A stretch of DNA of 64,000 bases from JAOUEA01 sp040882605 (GCA_040882605.1 JBBEAY010000017.1:1-64000), one strand, 5' to 3'; positions 16,927 through 26,669 are shown, counted from the first letter of the stretch. Translations and numbers: made by a program. Notes: generated from the letters alone by a model not told the origin.

Positions 16927-18189
16927 ATGACGGACATGGAGCCTGCCGTGCGCGCCGCTGTCATCACCGTGTCGGACGGCGTGACGCACGGCACCCGTGC
17001 GGACGAGTCGGGCGACCTGGCGGAGTCGATCCTGCTGGCTGCGGGCTATGAGATCGCCTCGCGCGTGATCGTGCCCGATGAGCGTGCAGACATCGAGGCA
17101 ACGTTGCGCGAGCTCGCCGGCCGACACGCCCTGATCGTGACGACCGGAGGAACGGGGTTCGGCCCGCGCGACGTGACGCCCGAGGCCACCCTGGCCGTGA
17201 TCGAGCGCGAGGCTCCCGGACTCGCCGAGCTGATGCGAGCCGAGGGCCTCGCACACACGCCGATGGCGGCCCTGTCGCGAGCCGTTGCAGGCACGATCGG
17301 TTCGGCGCTCGTGGTGAACCTTCCTGGGTCGCCCAAGGGTGTTCGGGAGGGCTTGGCCGCGATCATGGGCGTCGTGCCGCACGCAGTGCGATTGCTCGCC
17401 GGCGCGACCGGGGAACACCCCACGGGACATGCAGCCCACGAGGCGGTTCCACTCGTCGGATCGCCCGCGCGCAAGCACGACCCCGAACACGATCCAGCGA
17501 TCACGACCGTGGAGGCGAAGGCGGTGCGGGTCGAAGGGTCTCCACCATGCCGAGTGGGGGCGGCCATGTCGATCGTCATCGGTGGCGAGGTGCGCGGCAC
17601 GCTCGGGTGCGCCGAGTTCGATGCGGCCGCCGTTGCAGCCGCAGCGGAGGTGGCGGCCTCGGGAGAGCCCGGAACCCGAACGCTTCCTCACGATCTCGGG
17701 GAGATCGAGGTCTACTTCGAGCCCAGACTCGGTGCGCCGACGGCGATCGTGGTCTCGGCCAACGATGTGGCCCGTTCACTGCGACGGCATCTGGAACGGC
17801 TGGGGTATCGGACCGTGCTCGTCGAGCCTCGTGGAGAGCGCCTCACGCCGAGCGACGGCCCCGCGCTCGACAGCGTCGATGACCTGGAAGTCGGGCCACG
17901 CGACGTGGTCGTGCTGACCGATCACGACGCGCCCGATGTCGCTCCTATCTTGGCAGTGGCGACCCGCTCGCCCGCCCGGTTCGTCGGCGTGATGGGGAGC
18001 CGGCGCCACGTCGGCCACCACGTCGAGAAGCTCCGTGAGATGGGACTCGGCGAGCATGAGATCGCACGCATCCGTTCGCCCCTGGGGCTCGATCTGGGTG
18101 GGCGCGACCCCGAGCAGATCGCGCTATCGATCGCGGCGGGCATCGTCGCCGATTCGCACGACCGCCACGGTGGGTGGCTCGACAGGTGA
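16927..18189 (+). CDS. Fusion of MogA/MoaB-type molybdopterin adenylyltransferase and XdhC/CoxI protein
   Basis: A 420-aa two-domain protein. Residues 5-165 are MogA/MoaB: AAVITVSDGV, the MPT-binding GGTGFGPRD (74-82) and NLPGSPKG (131-138). This activates molybdopterin by adenylation before metal insertion. Residues about 190-265 are an XdhC_CoxI domain (AVRVEGSPPCRVGAAM, RGTLGCAEFD) and 275-415 its Rossmann domain (RFVGVMGSRRHVGHHVEKL, GLDLGGRDPEQIALSIAAGIV). XdhC proteins bind Moco, promote its sulfuration and deliver it to xanthine dehydrogenase or CO dehydrogenase-type hydroxylases. The fusion would couple MPT activation to delivery. It is divergent from moaA; no target enzyme is in the window. 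Confidence 0.9.
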   Translation: MTDMEPAVRAAVITVSDGVTHGTRADESGDLAESILLAAGYEIASRVIVPDERADIEATLRELAGRHALIVTTGGTGFGPRDVTPEATLAVIEREAPGLAELMRAEGLAHTPMAALSRAVAGTIGSALVVNLPGSPKGVREGLAAIMGVVPHAVRLLAGATGEHPTGHAAHEAVPLVGSPARKHDPEHDPAITTVEAKAVRVEGSPPCRVGAAMSIVIGGEVRGTLGCAEFDAAAVAAAAEVAASGEPGTRTLPHDLGEIEVYFEPRLGAPTAIVVSANDVARSLRRHLERLGYRTVLVEPRGERLTPSDGPALDSVDDLEVGPRDVVVLTDHDAPDVAPILAVATRSPARFVGVMGSRRHVGHHVEKLREMGLGEHEIARIRSPLGLDLGGRDPEQIALSIAAGIVADSHDRHGGWLDR

Positions 18190-18255
18190 TATGAGCTCAA
18201 CCCGTACGGGCAAGTTCCGTTCCCCAGCTTCACCCTGGCGATAAGCTGCTGCATC

Positions 18256-19773
18256 GTGCAGCAACCGTCGGGTCCCCTCATCCGCGCCGCCGGCCCGCGC
18301 CGTCCCACCCGTCAGCAGATCGCGCGCCGCCGCGCGCTCGCCGCACTGATCATGGTGTCGATCGTGGCGCTGGTGTGGGTGGCCTGGCCGGGCGATGGTG
18401 GCACCCAACAGGCGGGCGGCGCCAGTCCAGGCAGCCAGACCTCCGGCGGCCAGACGCCCGGCGGTGAAGATCCCGGCTCGGGCGGCAAGGGCAACGACGA
18501 CGCCGGCGTCGTCGTTGCGGGCGAGAACCCGATCGAGCACGTGATCTTCTTGATCAAGGAGAACCGCAGCTTCGATCACTACTTCGGGCGGTATCCGGGA
18601 GTGGAAGGAGCGACCGAGGGCGAGACGCTCGACTGTTCGAGCTTCAAGGACGCGGGCTCTGTCGAGCTGAGCGACGCACCACTGGTGCAGCCGCACGACC
18701 TAGGTCACGCGTTCTATCCGGGCTTGCTAGCGATCAACGGCGGCAAGATGAACGGCTTCAACTGCGTCGCCCTCGGCGAGGATCTCGCCGGCTACTCCCA
18801 GTACGATCGCGATTCCTTGCCCGCATACTGGGCCTATGCGGATCGGTTCGTGATCGCCGACAACTTCTTCACGTCGATGTACGGGCCGACGTTCCCTGAG
18901 CACCTGTACACGGTCGCCGCACAGAGCTACGGCATCGTCGACAACAAGTCGACGACGAACGTCGAGGGGAATTACTGCGACGACAACACCGAGTACACGC
19001 AGCGTTTCCCGCTCGAGGATCTCACCTCAGATGACATCAAGCGCATCATGCGACTCGAGGAGAACATCACCGCCGCGCCCGGTCAGCTGCTCAAGATCGC
19101 GGAGTACTGGGAGAGCACGCGCACCTGCATCAACATCAAGGTGCTCCCCGACCAGCTCCAGAACAAGGGCATCGACTGGAAGTACTACGCGCTTCCGGAC
19201 ACGTGGATGAATGCCCTGCAGGCTATCCGGCACGTGCGCTTCGGCCCCATGTGGAACAAGGTGCAGGACCCTGAGACGATCCTGCAAGATCTCAAGCAGG
19301 ACACGCTGCCCGCCGTCTCATGGCTCATCCCGCCGGAGGGCGAGGCGAACGAGCACCCCGGCTCGGGCACCAACGTGTGCGAAGGCGAGAACTGGACGGT
19401 CGATTACCTCAACGCGATCCAGCGAAGCGACGCGTGGCCCAACACCGCCGTGGTCATCGTGTGGGATGACTTCGGCGGCTTCTACGACCACGTGCCGCCG
19501 CCGCGATACGACGTGATGGGCCTCGGCCCGCGCACCCCCGCGCTGATCATCTCGCCTTACACGCGCGCGGGCGACAACCCCGAGGGTGGCGCGGTCGACG
19601 ACAACGTCTACGAGTTCTCGTCGGTGCTCAAGTTCATCGAAGAGTTGAACGGCTTGAAGCCGATGACCGACCGCGATGAGCGGGCCGACCCCCTCACCGG
19701 CGCTTTCGACTTCACGCAAGAACCCCGCCTCGACCCGTTGATCCTCGAGCCGCGTGACTGCCCCAGCTCGTGA
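18256..19773 (+). CDS. Membrane-anchored or secreted phosphoesterase (phospholipase C / AcpA family)
   Basis: This 505-aa protein has an N-terminal membrane anchor or signal (ALAALIMVSIVALVWVAWP, about 28-46), then a Gly/Ser/Thr/Pro linker. The phosphoesterase domain starts with the family signature IEHVIFLIKENRSFDHYFG, which supplies metal ligands, and has a second metal region VVIVWDDFGGFYDHVPPP. Family members hydrolyse phospholipids or phosphomonoesters outside the membrane. The start is GTG 18256; TAAGCT at 18242-18247 lies 8 nt before it, so the message is probably leaderless. It overlaps the next gene by GTGA. Confidence 0.85.
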   Translation: MQQPSGPLIRAAGPRRPTRQQIARRRALAALIMVSIVALVWVAWPGDGGTQQAGGASPGSQTSGGQTPGGEDPGSGGKGNDDAGVVVAGENPIEHVIFLIKENRSFDHYFGRYPGVEGATEGETLDCSSFKDAGSVELSDAPLVQPHDLGHAFYPGLLAINGGKMNGFNCVALGEDLAGYSQYDRDSLPAYWAYADRFVIADNFFTSMYGPTFPEHLYTVAAQSYGIVDNKSTTNVEGNYCDDNTEYTQRFPLEDLTSDDIKRIMRLEENITAAPGQLLKIAEYWESTRTCINIKVLPDQLQNKGIDWKYYALPDTWMNALQAIRHVRFGPMWNKVQDPETILQDLKQDTLPAVSWLIPPEGEANEHPGSGTNVCEGENWTVDYLNAIQRSDAWPNTAVVIVWDDFGGFYDHVPPPRYDVMGLGPRTPALIISPYTRAGDNPEGGAVDDNVYEFSSVLKFIEELNGLKPMTDRDERADPLTGAFDFTQEPRLDPLILEPRDCPSS

Positions 19774-20486
19774 AGCCGGCGCAGGCGCGCGCTGCTCTGC
19801 TCGCGCTCGTCACACCGCTGCTGCTGGCTGCGACCGATCCTTCGGGTGACGTCGGCCGCTGTCCCCGCGTGCCCGGCACCGTCGGTGAGGGCGCGCCCGA
19901 TCTGGTCGAGGCGACCGGCGAGATCGTTGAGCTCGGCACGTCGGCGCGGTTCACCCTGCGGTTCGCGGAGCCCCTGGTCGTGCCCGATGAGGAGGGTACC
20001 CCGTTCCGCGTCGACATCTTCCTGCTCGACCCGGCCGTGCCGGCGATCGACGCCGGGCTATACCGAGGGATCAACCGCTTGTTGCGCTACGACGCGGTAG
20101 CCCGGCCGATCACGACGATCCTGCTCCTGCCCGAAGCCGGCCAGAGCCGCTTCATCGCGCCTACGATCGAGGACCGAACGCTCGTGATGCAGGTGCCCGG
20201 TCGCACGCTCTCTGCCGACGAGGACGAGACCGGAACCTCGCCGGGCTTGGAGCGACTCCGATGGGGCGTCATCGTGCGCGACGAGCGGGCGTGCGACCTG
20301 CTGGGCAACGGGCGGCCGACCGAGCGATTGGTCGAAGGCGTCGAGACGCCCCCAGCGTCTGTCGACGATGGCGTGATCGTCATGCAGCCTGATCGCCGGG
20401 TCCTCGTTGCGGGCATCGCGGGGCTGGCGATCCTGCTCGCGGTCGGCGCCTATCTGTTGCGACGGCGAGCGCGCAACCCGAGGTAG
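19770..20486 (+). CDS. Hypothetical secreted protein with C-terminal membrane anchor
   Basis: I do not recognise the family. The 238-aa product has an N-terminal signal (ARAALLALVTPLLLAATDPSG), a beta-rich extracellular body (FTLRFAEPLVVPDEEGTPF, FRVDIFLLDPAVP) and a C-terminal transmembrane helix (VAGIAGLAILLAVGAYLL) before a short RRRARNPR tail. This is an outside-facing, tail-anchored layout. GTG 19770 overlaps the phosphoesterase stop, so the two are co-translated and may work together at the envelope. Confidence 0.75.
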   Translation: MKPAQARAALLALVTPLLLAATDPSGDVGRCPRVPGTVGEGAPDLVEATGEIVELGTSARFTLRFAEPLVVPDEEGTPFRVDIFLLDPAVPAIDAGLYRGINRLLRYDAVARPITTILLLPEAGQSRFIAPTIEDRTLVMQVPGRTLSADEDETGTSPGLERLRWGVIVRDERACDLLGNGRPTERLVEGVETPPASVDDGVIVMQPDRRVLVAGIAGLAILLAVGAYLLRRRARNPR

Positions 20487-20538
20487 TCGGGGTCGGAAGC
20501 GAGCAGTCCCGCCGTCGCCGAGCGGCAAGCCGGCCGAC

Positions 20539-22035
20539 TCAGACCGACGCGGGCTGATCCTCGCTCGGGGTCACGAGGTCTGTGGCGGCCGGTTCGATCG
20601 GCGCGATCGGCTCGACCCAATGAGCGTCGGGAAGCCCGTTCGCCACCTGGTCCCGCCACCACTGCTGACCGGCCTCGGGCAGCGTGTAGATCGGGTCGAA
20701 GTACACGTACTCGCGGGTGAGCGCTTCGGGGTCGTCGAACTCGATGCCCGTGCGGTAGTTCTTCGTCCACGAAGAGATGCCCTTCTCGTGGTCGTAGCTC
20801 TTCAACATGTGCACCCAACGCTTTCCCACGAACGGCACGTCGCAGATCACGCGGGGAGTGGCGAATCCGGGCATGAATCCGAGCAGCTGGTACTGCAGCT
20901 CCTGCGCCTCGCCGACCGACGTGCGCCAGTGCTCGGCGTTCGGGATCATGTCGCACATGTAGAAGTAGTAGGGCATGATCTTCGCGCGATCCAGGAGCAT
21001 GAAGCACAGCTCCAGCAGGTCGCCCGGTGAGGTGTTCACGCCCCGCAGCAACACTCCCTGGTTCCGCACGTCGCGGAAGCCCGAGTCGAGCACCATGCGA
21101 GCAGCGTCGCCGACGAGCGGTGTCACCTGCTGCGCACAGTTCACGTGGGTGTGCAGCGCGATGTCGACCCCACGCTCCACGGCGCGCGAGCCCATGCGCG
21201 CGAAGGCAGCCTTCACGTCTTCCTGCAGGAAGTGCTGGGGGATACCCATGAGTCCTTTGGTCGCGAGCCTGATGTCGCGGATGTTCTCGATGTCGAGGAG
21301 CTTCATGACGAAGTCTTCGAGGCGCTTGGCGGGCACGTTCGCCATGTCGCCCCCCGACACGACGACGTCGCGCACCTGCGGCGTGCGGCGCAGGTAGTCG
21401 AGCATCAGGTCCCAGCGTTCGCCCTGCTTGATCTCGAACTTGTACTTCAGCACCTGCGGCGTGTCGTTGCCGACCAAGTCCATACGCGTGCAGTGGCCGC
21501 AGTACTGCGGGCAAGTCGGGATCAGTTCGGCGAGCACCTTGGTCGGGTAACGGTGGGTGAGCCCTTCGACCGCCCACATGTCGGCCTCGTGCAGTGAGTC
21601 GCGCGACGCCATGGGGTGCGATGCCCACTCGCTCTCACGGTCGCTCATCGCCGGCGCCATGTAGCGACGCACGCGATCGTTGCCGAGGTCGTCGACTTCC
21701 ATCGTGTTGATCATCTGCGGCGGGATCAGCATCGACATGGTCGCGCGCTCTTCCTGGTCGCGCCTGATGTCCTCGAGGAGCTCATCGGTCAGGAAGTCGC
21801 CGAGCGCCTCCTTGAACTCCTTGAGGTTCTTGACCGAATGCGCTCGCTGCCACTGCGCGGAGTGCCATTGATCCTTGGTGACATCACGGTACGCCGGAAG
21901 TCGCTTCCAGTCCGGCTCGACGTACTCGCGCTGCACGGGGTAGTGGAACGGCTGATCCTCGGCGACGTGCGCATGCGGCTCCCGATGAGCCGGGCGCATC
22001 TCGGATCGGCTCGCCGGCTCGTTGTCGACGCTCAT
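20539..22035 (-). CDS. KamA family radical SAM aminomutase (lysine 2,3-aminomutase-like)
   Basis: This 498-aa protein has the radical SAM motif Cys175-X3-Cys179-X2-Cys182 (CPQYCGHC), the VVVSGGD motif and the LHTHVN and GVLLRGVN segments of KamA enzymes. These use PLP plus SAM to shift an amino group (lysine to beta-lysine, or glutamate 2,3). The PLP-lysine loop, usually DxPGGGGK, reads DVPFVGK here with Asp399 and Lys405 kept, so the substrate pocket may differ. ATG 22035 is preferred because AGGAGG lies 8 nt before it; GTG 22044 is upstream. No acetyltransferase for acetyl-beta-lysine osmolyte synthesis is adjacent. Confidence 0.82.
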   Translation of the reverse strand: MSVDNEPASRSEMRPAHREPHAHVAEDQPFHYPVQREYVEPDWKRLPAYRDVTKDQWHSAQWQRAHSVKNLKEFKEALGDFLTDELLEDIRRDQEERATMSMLIPPQMINTMEVDDLGNDRVRRYMAPAMSDRESEWASHPMASRDSLHEADMWAVEGLTHRYPTKVLAELIPTCPQYCGHCTRMDLVGNDTPQVLKYKFEIKQGERWDLMLDYLRRTPQVRDVVVSGGDMANVPAKRLEDFVMKLLDIENIRDIRLATKGLMGIPQHFLQEDVKAAFARMGSRAVERGVDIALHTHVNCAQQVTPLVGDAARMVLDSGFRDVRNQGVLLRGVNTSPGDLLELCFMLLDRAKIMPYYFYMCDMIPNAEHWRTSVGEAQELQYQLLGFMPGFATPRVICDVPFVGKRWVHMLKSYDHEKGISSWTKNYRTGIEFDDPEALTREYVYFDPIYTLPEAGQQWWRDQVANGLPDAHWVEPIAPIEPAATDLVTPSEDQPASV

Positions 22036-22204
22036 CGTGGCCACCTCCTGCGCGTGCTCAGGCCGGCAGTTCTGCTCGTGTAATCAGGGCAGACCTAAGA
22101 CCGGCGTTTCTCCGTCGCAGCATGATGGTAACCGAAGGAGGTCCGGTACAGCAGTTCGGAAACCGAACGATATCCGGCAAAACCCCTACGGGCCGACGGC
22201 GGGC

Positions 22205-22480
22205 TCAGCGGCGACGGCCGCCGCCGCGATTGTCGTCGCGACGAGGGCGGCGGTCGACGTGAACTTCGGCTATCGGCTTCGGAAGCCGTGCCTTCATGGG
22301 CGCATGGCCGGTGCGCTCGAAGACGACCATCACGTGGTCGGCGCGCCGCTGACGATCGAGCTCTCGCCATCCGTTGGCCAGCAGGTGCTTCTGACGTTCC
22401 GTGGCGGTCTTGCGGAGCCTGTCGGTGCCCGGCACCTTCACGTACAGGCGCTCGTGCAGGATCTCTCGGTAGTCGGCCAT
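22205..22480 (-). CDS. Hypothetical basic protein, 91 aa
   Basis: No family recognised. The product (MADYREILHERLYVKVPGTD...) has an alpha-beta N-terminal part with HVMVVFERTGHAPMKARLP and ends in an arginine-rich tail (RRPRRDDNRGGGRRR) suited to nucleic acid binding. TACCCT on the minus strand (plus 22489-22494) lies 8 nt before the ATG, supporting a real leaderless gene. It shares a 59-bp divergent gap with the GGDEF-EAL gene. Confidence 0.6.
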   Translation of the reverse strand: MADYREILHERLYVKVPGTDRLRKTATERQKHLLANGWRELDRQRRADHVMVVFERTGHAPMKARLPKPIAEVHVDRRPRRDDNRGGGRRR

Positions 22481-22539
22481 GTCGGCACAGGGTAACAGGC
22501 GTCAAGCATCGCCCGGCCTGCGTCGATAGGTGAAGAGAC

Positions 22540-24819
22540 ATGCAAGGTCCTACGGCTCGGGGTGAAGCCGTGCTGGGCGCTGTCGCGCTCTCGTCGGAGC
22601 GGTTGCTTCGAGAAGAAGGCGACACCGCGAGCAGGCTGCGAGAGGTGCTGGCGCACCTCGGCGCCGCCGCGGAAGTGGACCGTGCGTACCTGTTCCAGAA
22701 CGTGCGCGATCCGCAGGGACGGCTGTGGATGGATCTGCAAGCCGAGTGGAACGCTCCGGGCATCCGTCAGATCTTCGATGACCCCGACGACCACCTGCAT
22801 CCTTACGCGCCTGCATTCGCCCGGTTCATCGACCTGTTCTGGCGAGGGGAGGTGCTGGCCGAACTGGTCCGTGAGGCACCGGAGCCAGAGCGGGCCATGC
22901 TGCAGTCCGAGGGTGTGCGCTCGATCCTCATAGTACCGGTGTTCGTGCGCAACGAGTGGTGGGGATACGTCGGCTTCGACGATTGCACCAACGAACGCGT
23001 CTGGAGCGAACTGACGATCGACGCCCTTCGAACGATCGCGGGCCATCTCGGAGCGTTCTTCGACGGCCAGCTCGCCGAACGGACGCAGGAGCTGGAAAGC
23101 GACAAGTATCGATCGATGATAGAGAACGGCCCTGCGGTCAGCTACATCGACGAGACCGACGAGACCGCCTCGACGATCTTCATCAGTCCGCAGATCGAAG
23201 CGATGACAGGCTACACGCCGCAGGAATGGATCGAGAACGGCGACCTGTGGCCGACGCTGGTGCACCCGGACGACCTCGCCCGCGCTCTCGCCGAGAACGA
23301 GCGTCACAACGAGACCGGTGAGCCGTTCGGCATGGAGTACCGCATGCTCCACCGGGACGGGCATGTCGTGTGGGTGCATGACGAGGCGACGATGGTGCGC
23401 GACGAGAGCGGACAGCCACGCTTCTCCCACGGAGTGATGATGGACATCTCCGAGCGCAAGCGGGGGGAAGAGAACGTGGCCTTCCTCGCCTACCACGACG
23501 AGCTCACGGGTCTTCCCAGCAGGTCGATGTTCGACGAGCTGCTCGAGCTGTCGATCTCTCGCGCCCGCCGCCACGATGCCGCGGTCGCCGTGATCGCGGT
23601 TGATATCGACGATCTCCGGCTGGTGAACGACTCGCTCGGCCATGCGGCCGGCGACGAGATCTTGAAAGTGGTCGCCGACCGGCTCCGCGAAGCATCACGT
23701 GAGACGGATCTGGTCGCCCGGCGGGGGGGCGATCAGTTCTTGCTGTTGATCGCCGACCTGCAGCGTGACGCCGCCGGCGAGACGGAGACCGCCGTCGTTC
23801 GAGCCGAAGCGGCGGCCCAACGGGTGGCCGATGCCATGCTCGCGCCCATCTCGGTCGCTGACACCGAGCTCTACGTGTCGGTCAGCATGGGTATCAGCCT
23901 GTTCCCGCAGGACGCTCAGGATGCCAACGATCTGCAGCGCAATGCGGATGCCGCCATGCACGATTCGAAGAAGACGGGCCCCGCTGGGTACGTGGTGTCG
24001 TCTCGAGGGGCTTTCGACTCGAGCGCGAAACTGCAGTTCATCACGCGCCTGCGCAAGGCTGTTGACAGCCAGCGCTGGGCGCTGCACTACCAGCCCGTCG
24101 TGGAGCTCGGGACCGGGCGGATGGTCGGCGTCGAGGCGCTGATCCGATGGATCGAACCCGACGGCACCATGGTTCCTCCGGGCGACTTCATCCCGCTGGC
24201 AGAAGAGCTGGGTCTCATCGAGCTGATCGGTGATTGGGTCGTGCGCGAGCTCGTCTACCAGTCGCAGGCATGGCATGAGCTCGACATCGGCCTCGAGATC
24301 GGGTTCAACCTGTCGCCACGCCAGTTCTGGCAGCCCGATCTCGCCGAGCGCATCCTGAGCCGGATCATCGACGGCGGCATCGAGCCGGCGAACGTGCTCG
24401 TCGAGATCACCGAGACCTCGGCGATGATGGACCCCGACCGAGCCCAAGAGATCCTCTGGGAGCTGCATCGCGGCGGCCTGAAGATCGCGATCGACGACTT
24501 CGGCACCGGGTACTCGTCGCTGTCGAGGCTCCGCGAGATGCCGGTAGATGTGTTGAAGATCGACCGGTCGTTCGTGAGCAACGTGGAGTCCGATGAACAG
24601 TCCGCCAGCATCGTCGGGGCGTTCCTCGAGCTCGCCCGGGGGCTCGGCATGACGACCCTTGCCGAGGGGATCGAAAGGCCGGAGGAGCTCGGCTTCCTGC
24701 GTGATCGCGGATGCATGCTGGGGCAGGGATTCCTGTTCTCGAAGCCCGTGCCGCCGGAGGAGATCATCGCCTACGCCTTCGGCGGCGTGCCGGGGGCGGT
24801 CGGCGCAGATCGCGGTTGA
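22540..24819 (+). CDS. GAF-PAS-GGDEF-EAL protein with degenerate GGDQF site
   Basis: A 759-aa cytoplasmic signalling protein: GAF domain (about 10-180), PAS with PAC (190-310, ending VMMDISERK), GGDEF domain (320-490) and EAL domain (500-745). The diguanylate cyclase signature reads GGDQF at 396-400; losing the Glu that binds metal probably abolishes synthesis. The EAL domain is intact: VEALIRW (Glu532), IAIDDFGTGYSSL, VDVLKIDRSFV and LAEGIE. The likely net activity is c-di-GMP hydrolysis tuned by GAF/PAS signals, perhaps with GTP bound at the dead site. It is a paralogue of the gene at 28985-31258. Confidence 0.88.
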   Translation: MQGPTARGEAVLGAVALSSERLLREEGDTASRLREVLAHLGAAAEVDRAYLFQNVRDPQGRLWMDLQAEWNAPGIRQIFDDPDDHLHPYAPAFARFIDLFWRGEVLAELVREAPEPERAMLQSEGVRSILIVPVFVRNEWWGYVGFDDCTNERVWSELTIDALRTIAGHLGAFFDGQLAERTQELESDKYRSMIENGPAVSYIDETDETASTIFISPQIEAMTGYTPQEWIENGDLWPTLVHPDDLARALAENERHNETGEPFGMEYRMLHRDGHVVWVHDEATMVRDESGQPRFSHGVMMDISERKRGEENVAFLAYHDELTGLPSRSMFDELLELSISRARRHDAAVAVIAVDIDDLRLVNDSLGHAAGDEILKVVADRLREASRETDLVARRGGDQFLLLIADLQRDAAGETETAVVRAEAAAQRVADAMLAPISVADTELYVSVSMGISLFPQDAQDANDLQRNADAAMHDSKKTGPAGYVVSSRGAFDSSAKLQFITRLRKAVDSQRWALHYQPVVELGTGRMVGVEALIRWIEPDGTMVPPGDFIPLAEELGLIELIGDWVVRELVYQSQAWHELDIGLEIGFNLSPRQFWQPDLAERILSRIIDGGIEPANVLVEITETSAMMDPDRAQEILWELHRGGLKIAIDDFGTGYSSLSRLREMPVDVLKIDRSFVSNVESDEQSASIVGAFLELARGLGMTTLAEGIERPEELGFLRDRGCMLGQGFLFSKPVPPEEIIAYAFGGVPGAVGADRG

Positions 24820-24830
24820 CCGGCTCGGGG

Positions 24831-26669
24831 CTAGGCCATCTTGTCGCGCACGCGAGCCACGATCGACGCCGCGTCGATGCCTGCCCACGCCCGCATCTCG
24901 TCGGCGGTGCCCGACCCAGGCATGTCGCGCACGCCGAGCTTCACGACCCTGCCCGAGAGCCGACCGGTCTCGGCGAGTGAATCGAGCACGGCGTCGCCGA
25001 GGCCACCTTCGACGCGGTGGTCTTCGACGACGAGCATGAGGCCGGAGCGCTCGAAGTTCTGTCGCAACGTCGACGCGTCGATCGGCTTCACGCTGTAGGC
25101 GTCGATCACGCCGACCGAGATGCCGTCGGCAGCGAGCGTGTCCGCGGCGCCGAGGCATTCGCGGACGGTCACGCCGGCGCCCACCAGCACCGCGACGTCG
25201 GAATCGCTGCCTCGCAGGGTCTTGGAGCCTCCGATCGGGAACTCCTCGTCAGATGGATAGAGGGCCGGCGTCGCCTCCCTCGTGGTGCGCACGTAAGAGA
25301 TGCCCGGCAGGTCGCACATCGTGGTGACGAGCTTCACGGTTGCGGTGCCGTCAGCGGGGTAGAGCACGGTCGAGGAGTGCAGCGCCCGGAACATGGCAAG
25401 ATCCTCTACGGCCATCTGCGAGGGACCGTCTTCGCCGATCGACACGCCGGCATGAGATCCGCACAGACGCAGATCTGCGCGGCTGATCGCGGCCATGCGC
25501 ACCTGATCGTAGGCGCGGGTCCAGAACGCGCCGAACGTTGCGGCGAACGCCGTCTTGCCGAGCGCCTGCAATCCCGTCTGCGCACCGACGACCGCCTGCT
25601 CGGCGATGTACATCTGCACGAACCGTTCGGGCGCGAGGGCCTCGACATCCTCCGTGTGTGTCGAATTGCCGACCTCGCCATCGAGCACGACCAGGTCGGG
25701 GCGATGACCGGCGAGCCAGGCGAGGGTCTCGCCGAACGCCTTGCGCGTCGCGATCGCTTCGGTGTATCGGGGCGCCGGCTCGGCATGCAGCTCACCCAAC
25801 ACGAGGGGCTTGAACTCCGGCGGGGAGGACGGCGTGACCGTAAGCGAGCGGATGCCGCCGAGCTCTTCGATCGCTTGAGCCGCCTGCTCCTGCGACATCG
25901 TCTTGCCGTGCCACCCGTCATGGTTCGAAGCGAACGAGACGCCGTGACCCTTCTCGGTCCGTGCAACGATGAACGCCGGGCCCTCGACGGCGATCGCTTC
26001 GGAATAGGCGTCGTCGATCGCCGCCACATCGTGCCCGTCGACCTCGATCGCGTGCCAGGCATAGGCTCGGGCGCGCTGCGCGAACAGATCGCTGTTCCAC
26101 TCGTGCATCGTGGGTCCCCGCTGTCCGAGCCGGTTCATGTCGAGGATCGCCACCAGGTCGTCGAGCCCATGGAACGACGCCGCTTCCATCGCTTCCCATA
26201 CCGAACCTTCGGCCGCTTCGGAATCACCCATCAACACGAAGACCCTGCCGCCGCTGCCGTCGAGGCGCATCGCGAGCGCCATGCCTAGACCGACCGCCAG
26301 CCCCTGGCCCAAAGAGCCGGTCGCCACGTCGATCCACGGCAGCTCGGGAACCGGTACCGGATGGCCCTGGATCGGTGACCCGAACCGTCGAAGGCTCAGC
26401 AGTTGCTCATCGGAGATGGCGCCGATGGCCTTCAGGGTCGCGTATAGCGCGGGCGCGGCGTGCCCTTTCGACAACACGAAGCGGTCGTTCGCGAGCGACC
26501 GCGGATCCGCAACGTCGGTCCGCAGATGGGTCGCGTACAGCACCGACAGCAGATGGGCGCATGAAAGAGACGAGGTGGGGTGCCCCGATCCCGCTTCGGT
26601 CGTGCACCGGATGCTGTCGACGCCGATCTGCGCGGCCAGGTCGTTCCAGAGTTGGATGCGGTCGTCCAT
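24831..26669 (-). CDS. tkt: Transketolase (short, eukaryote-like form)
   Basis: A 612-aa thiamine diphosphate enzyme that moves two-carbon ketol units between sugar phosphates in the pentose phosphate and Calvin cycles. Seen: EAGSGHPTSS with His30, LSKGHAAPALY with His70, the ThDP motif GDSEAAEG (148-155) with Asn179, and EQAVVGAQTGLQALG. It is shorter than the usual bacterial 660-690 aa and looks more like the animal form of about 620 aa. ATG 26669 has GAGAGGAGACG before it; the longer open frame covers the promoter. It is divergent from a phosphoribulokinase. Confidence 0.9.
   Translation of the reverse strand: MDDRIQLWNDLAAQIGVDSIRCTTEAGSGHPTSSLSCAHLLSVLYATHLRTDVADPRSLANDRFVLSKGHAAPALYATLKAIGAISDEQLLSLRRFGSPIQGHPVPVPELPWIDVATGSLGQGLAVGLGMALAMRLDGSGGRVFVLMGDSEAAEGSVWEAMEAASFHGLDDLVAILDMNRLGQRGPTMHEWNSDLFAQRARAYAWHAIEVDGHDVAAIDDAYSEAIAVEGPAFIVARTEKGHGVSFASNHDGWHGKTMSQEQAAQAIEELGGIRSLTVTPSSPPEFKPLVLGELHAEPAPRYTEAIATRKAFGETLAWLAGHRPDLVVLDGEVGNSTHTEDVEALAPERFVQMYIAEQAVVGAQTGLQALGKTAFAATFGAFWTRAYDQVRMAAISRADLRLCGSHAGVSIGEDGPSQMAVEDLAMFRALHSSTVLYPADGTATVKLVTTMCDLPGISYVRTTREATPALYPSDEEFPIGGSKTLRGSDSDVAVLVGAGVTVRECLGAADTLAADGISVGVIDAYSVKPIDASTLRQNFERSGLMLVVEDHRVEGGLGDAVLDSLAETGRLSGRVVKLGVRDMPGSGTADEMRAWAGIDAASIVARVRDKMA

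Noticed and set aside
22036..22204. Lysine riboswitch upstream of the KamA-type gene
   Set aside because: The L-box core sequences and multi-helix pattern are not seen; only a small GTTCGG/CCGAAC stem and a good Shine-Dalgarno are present.
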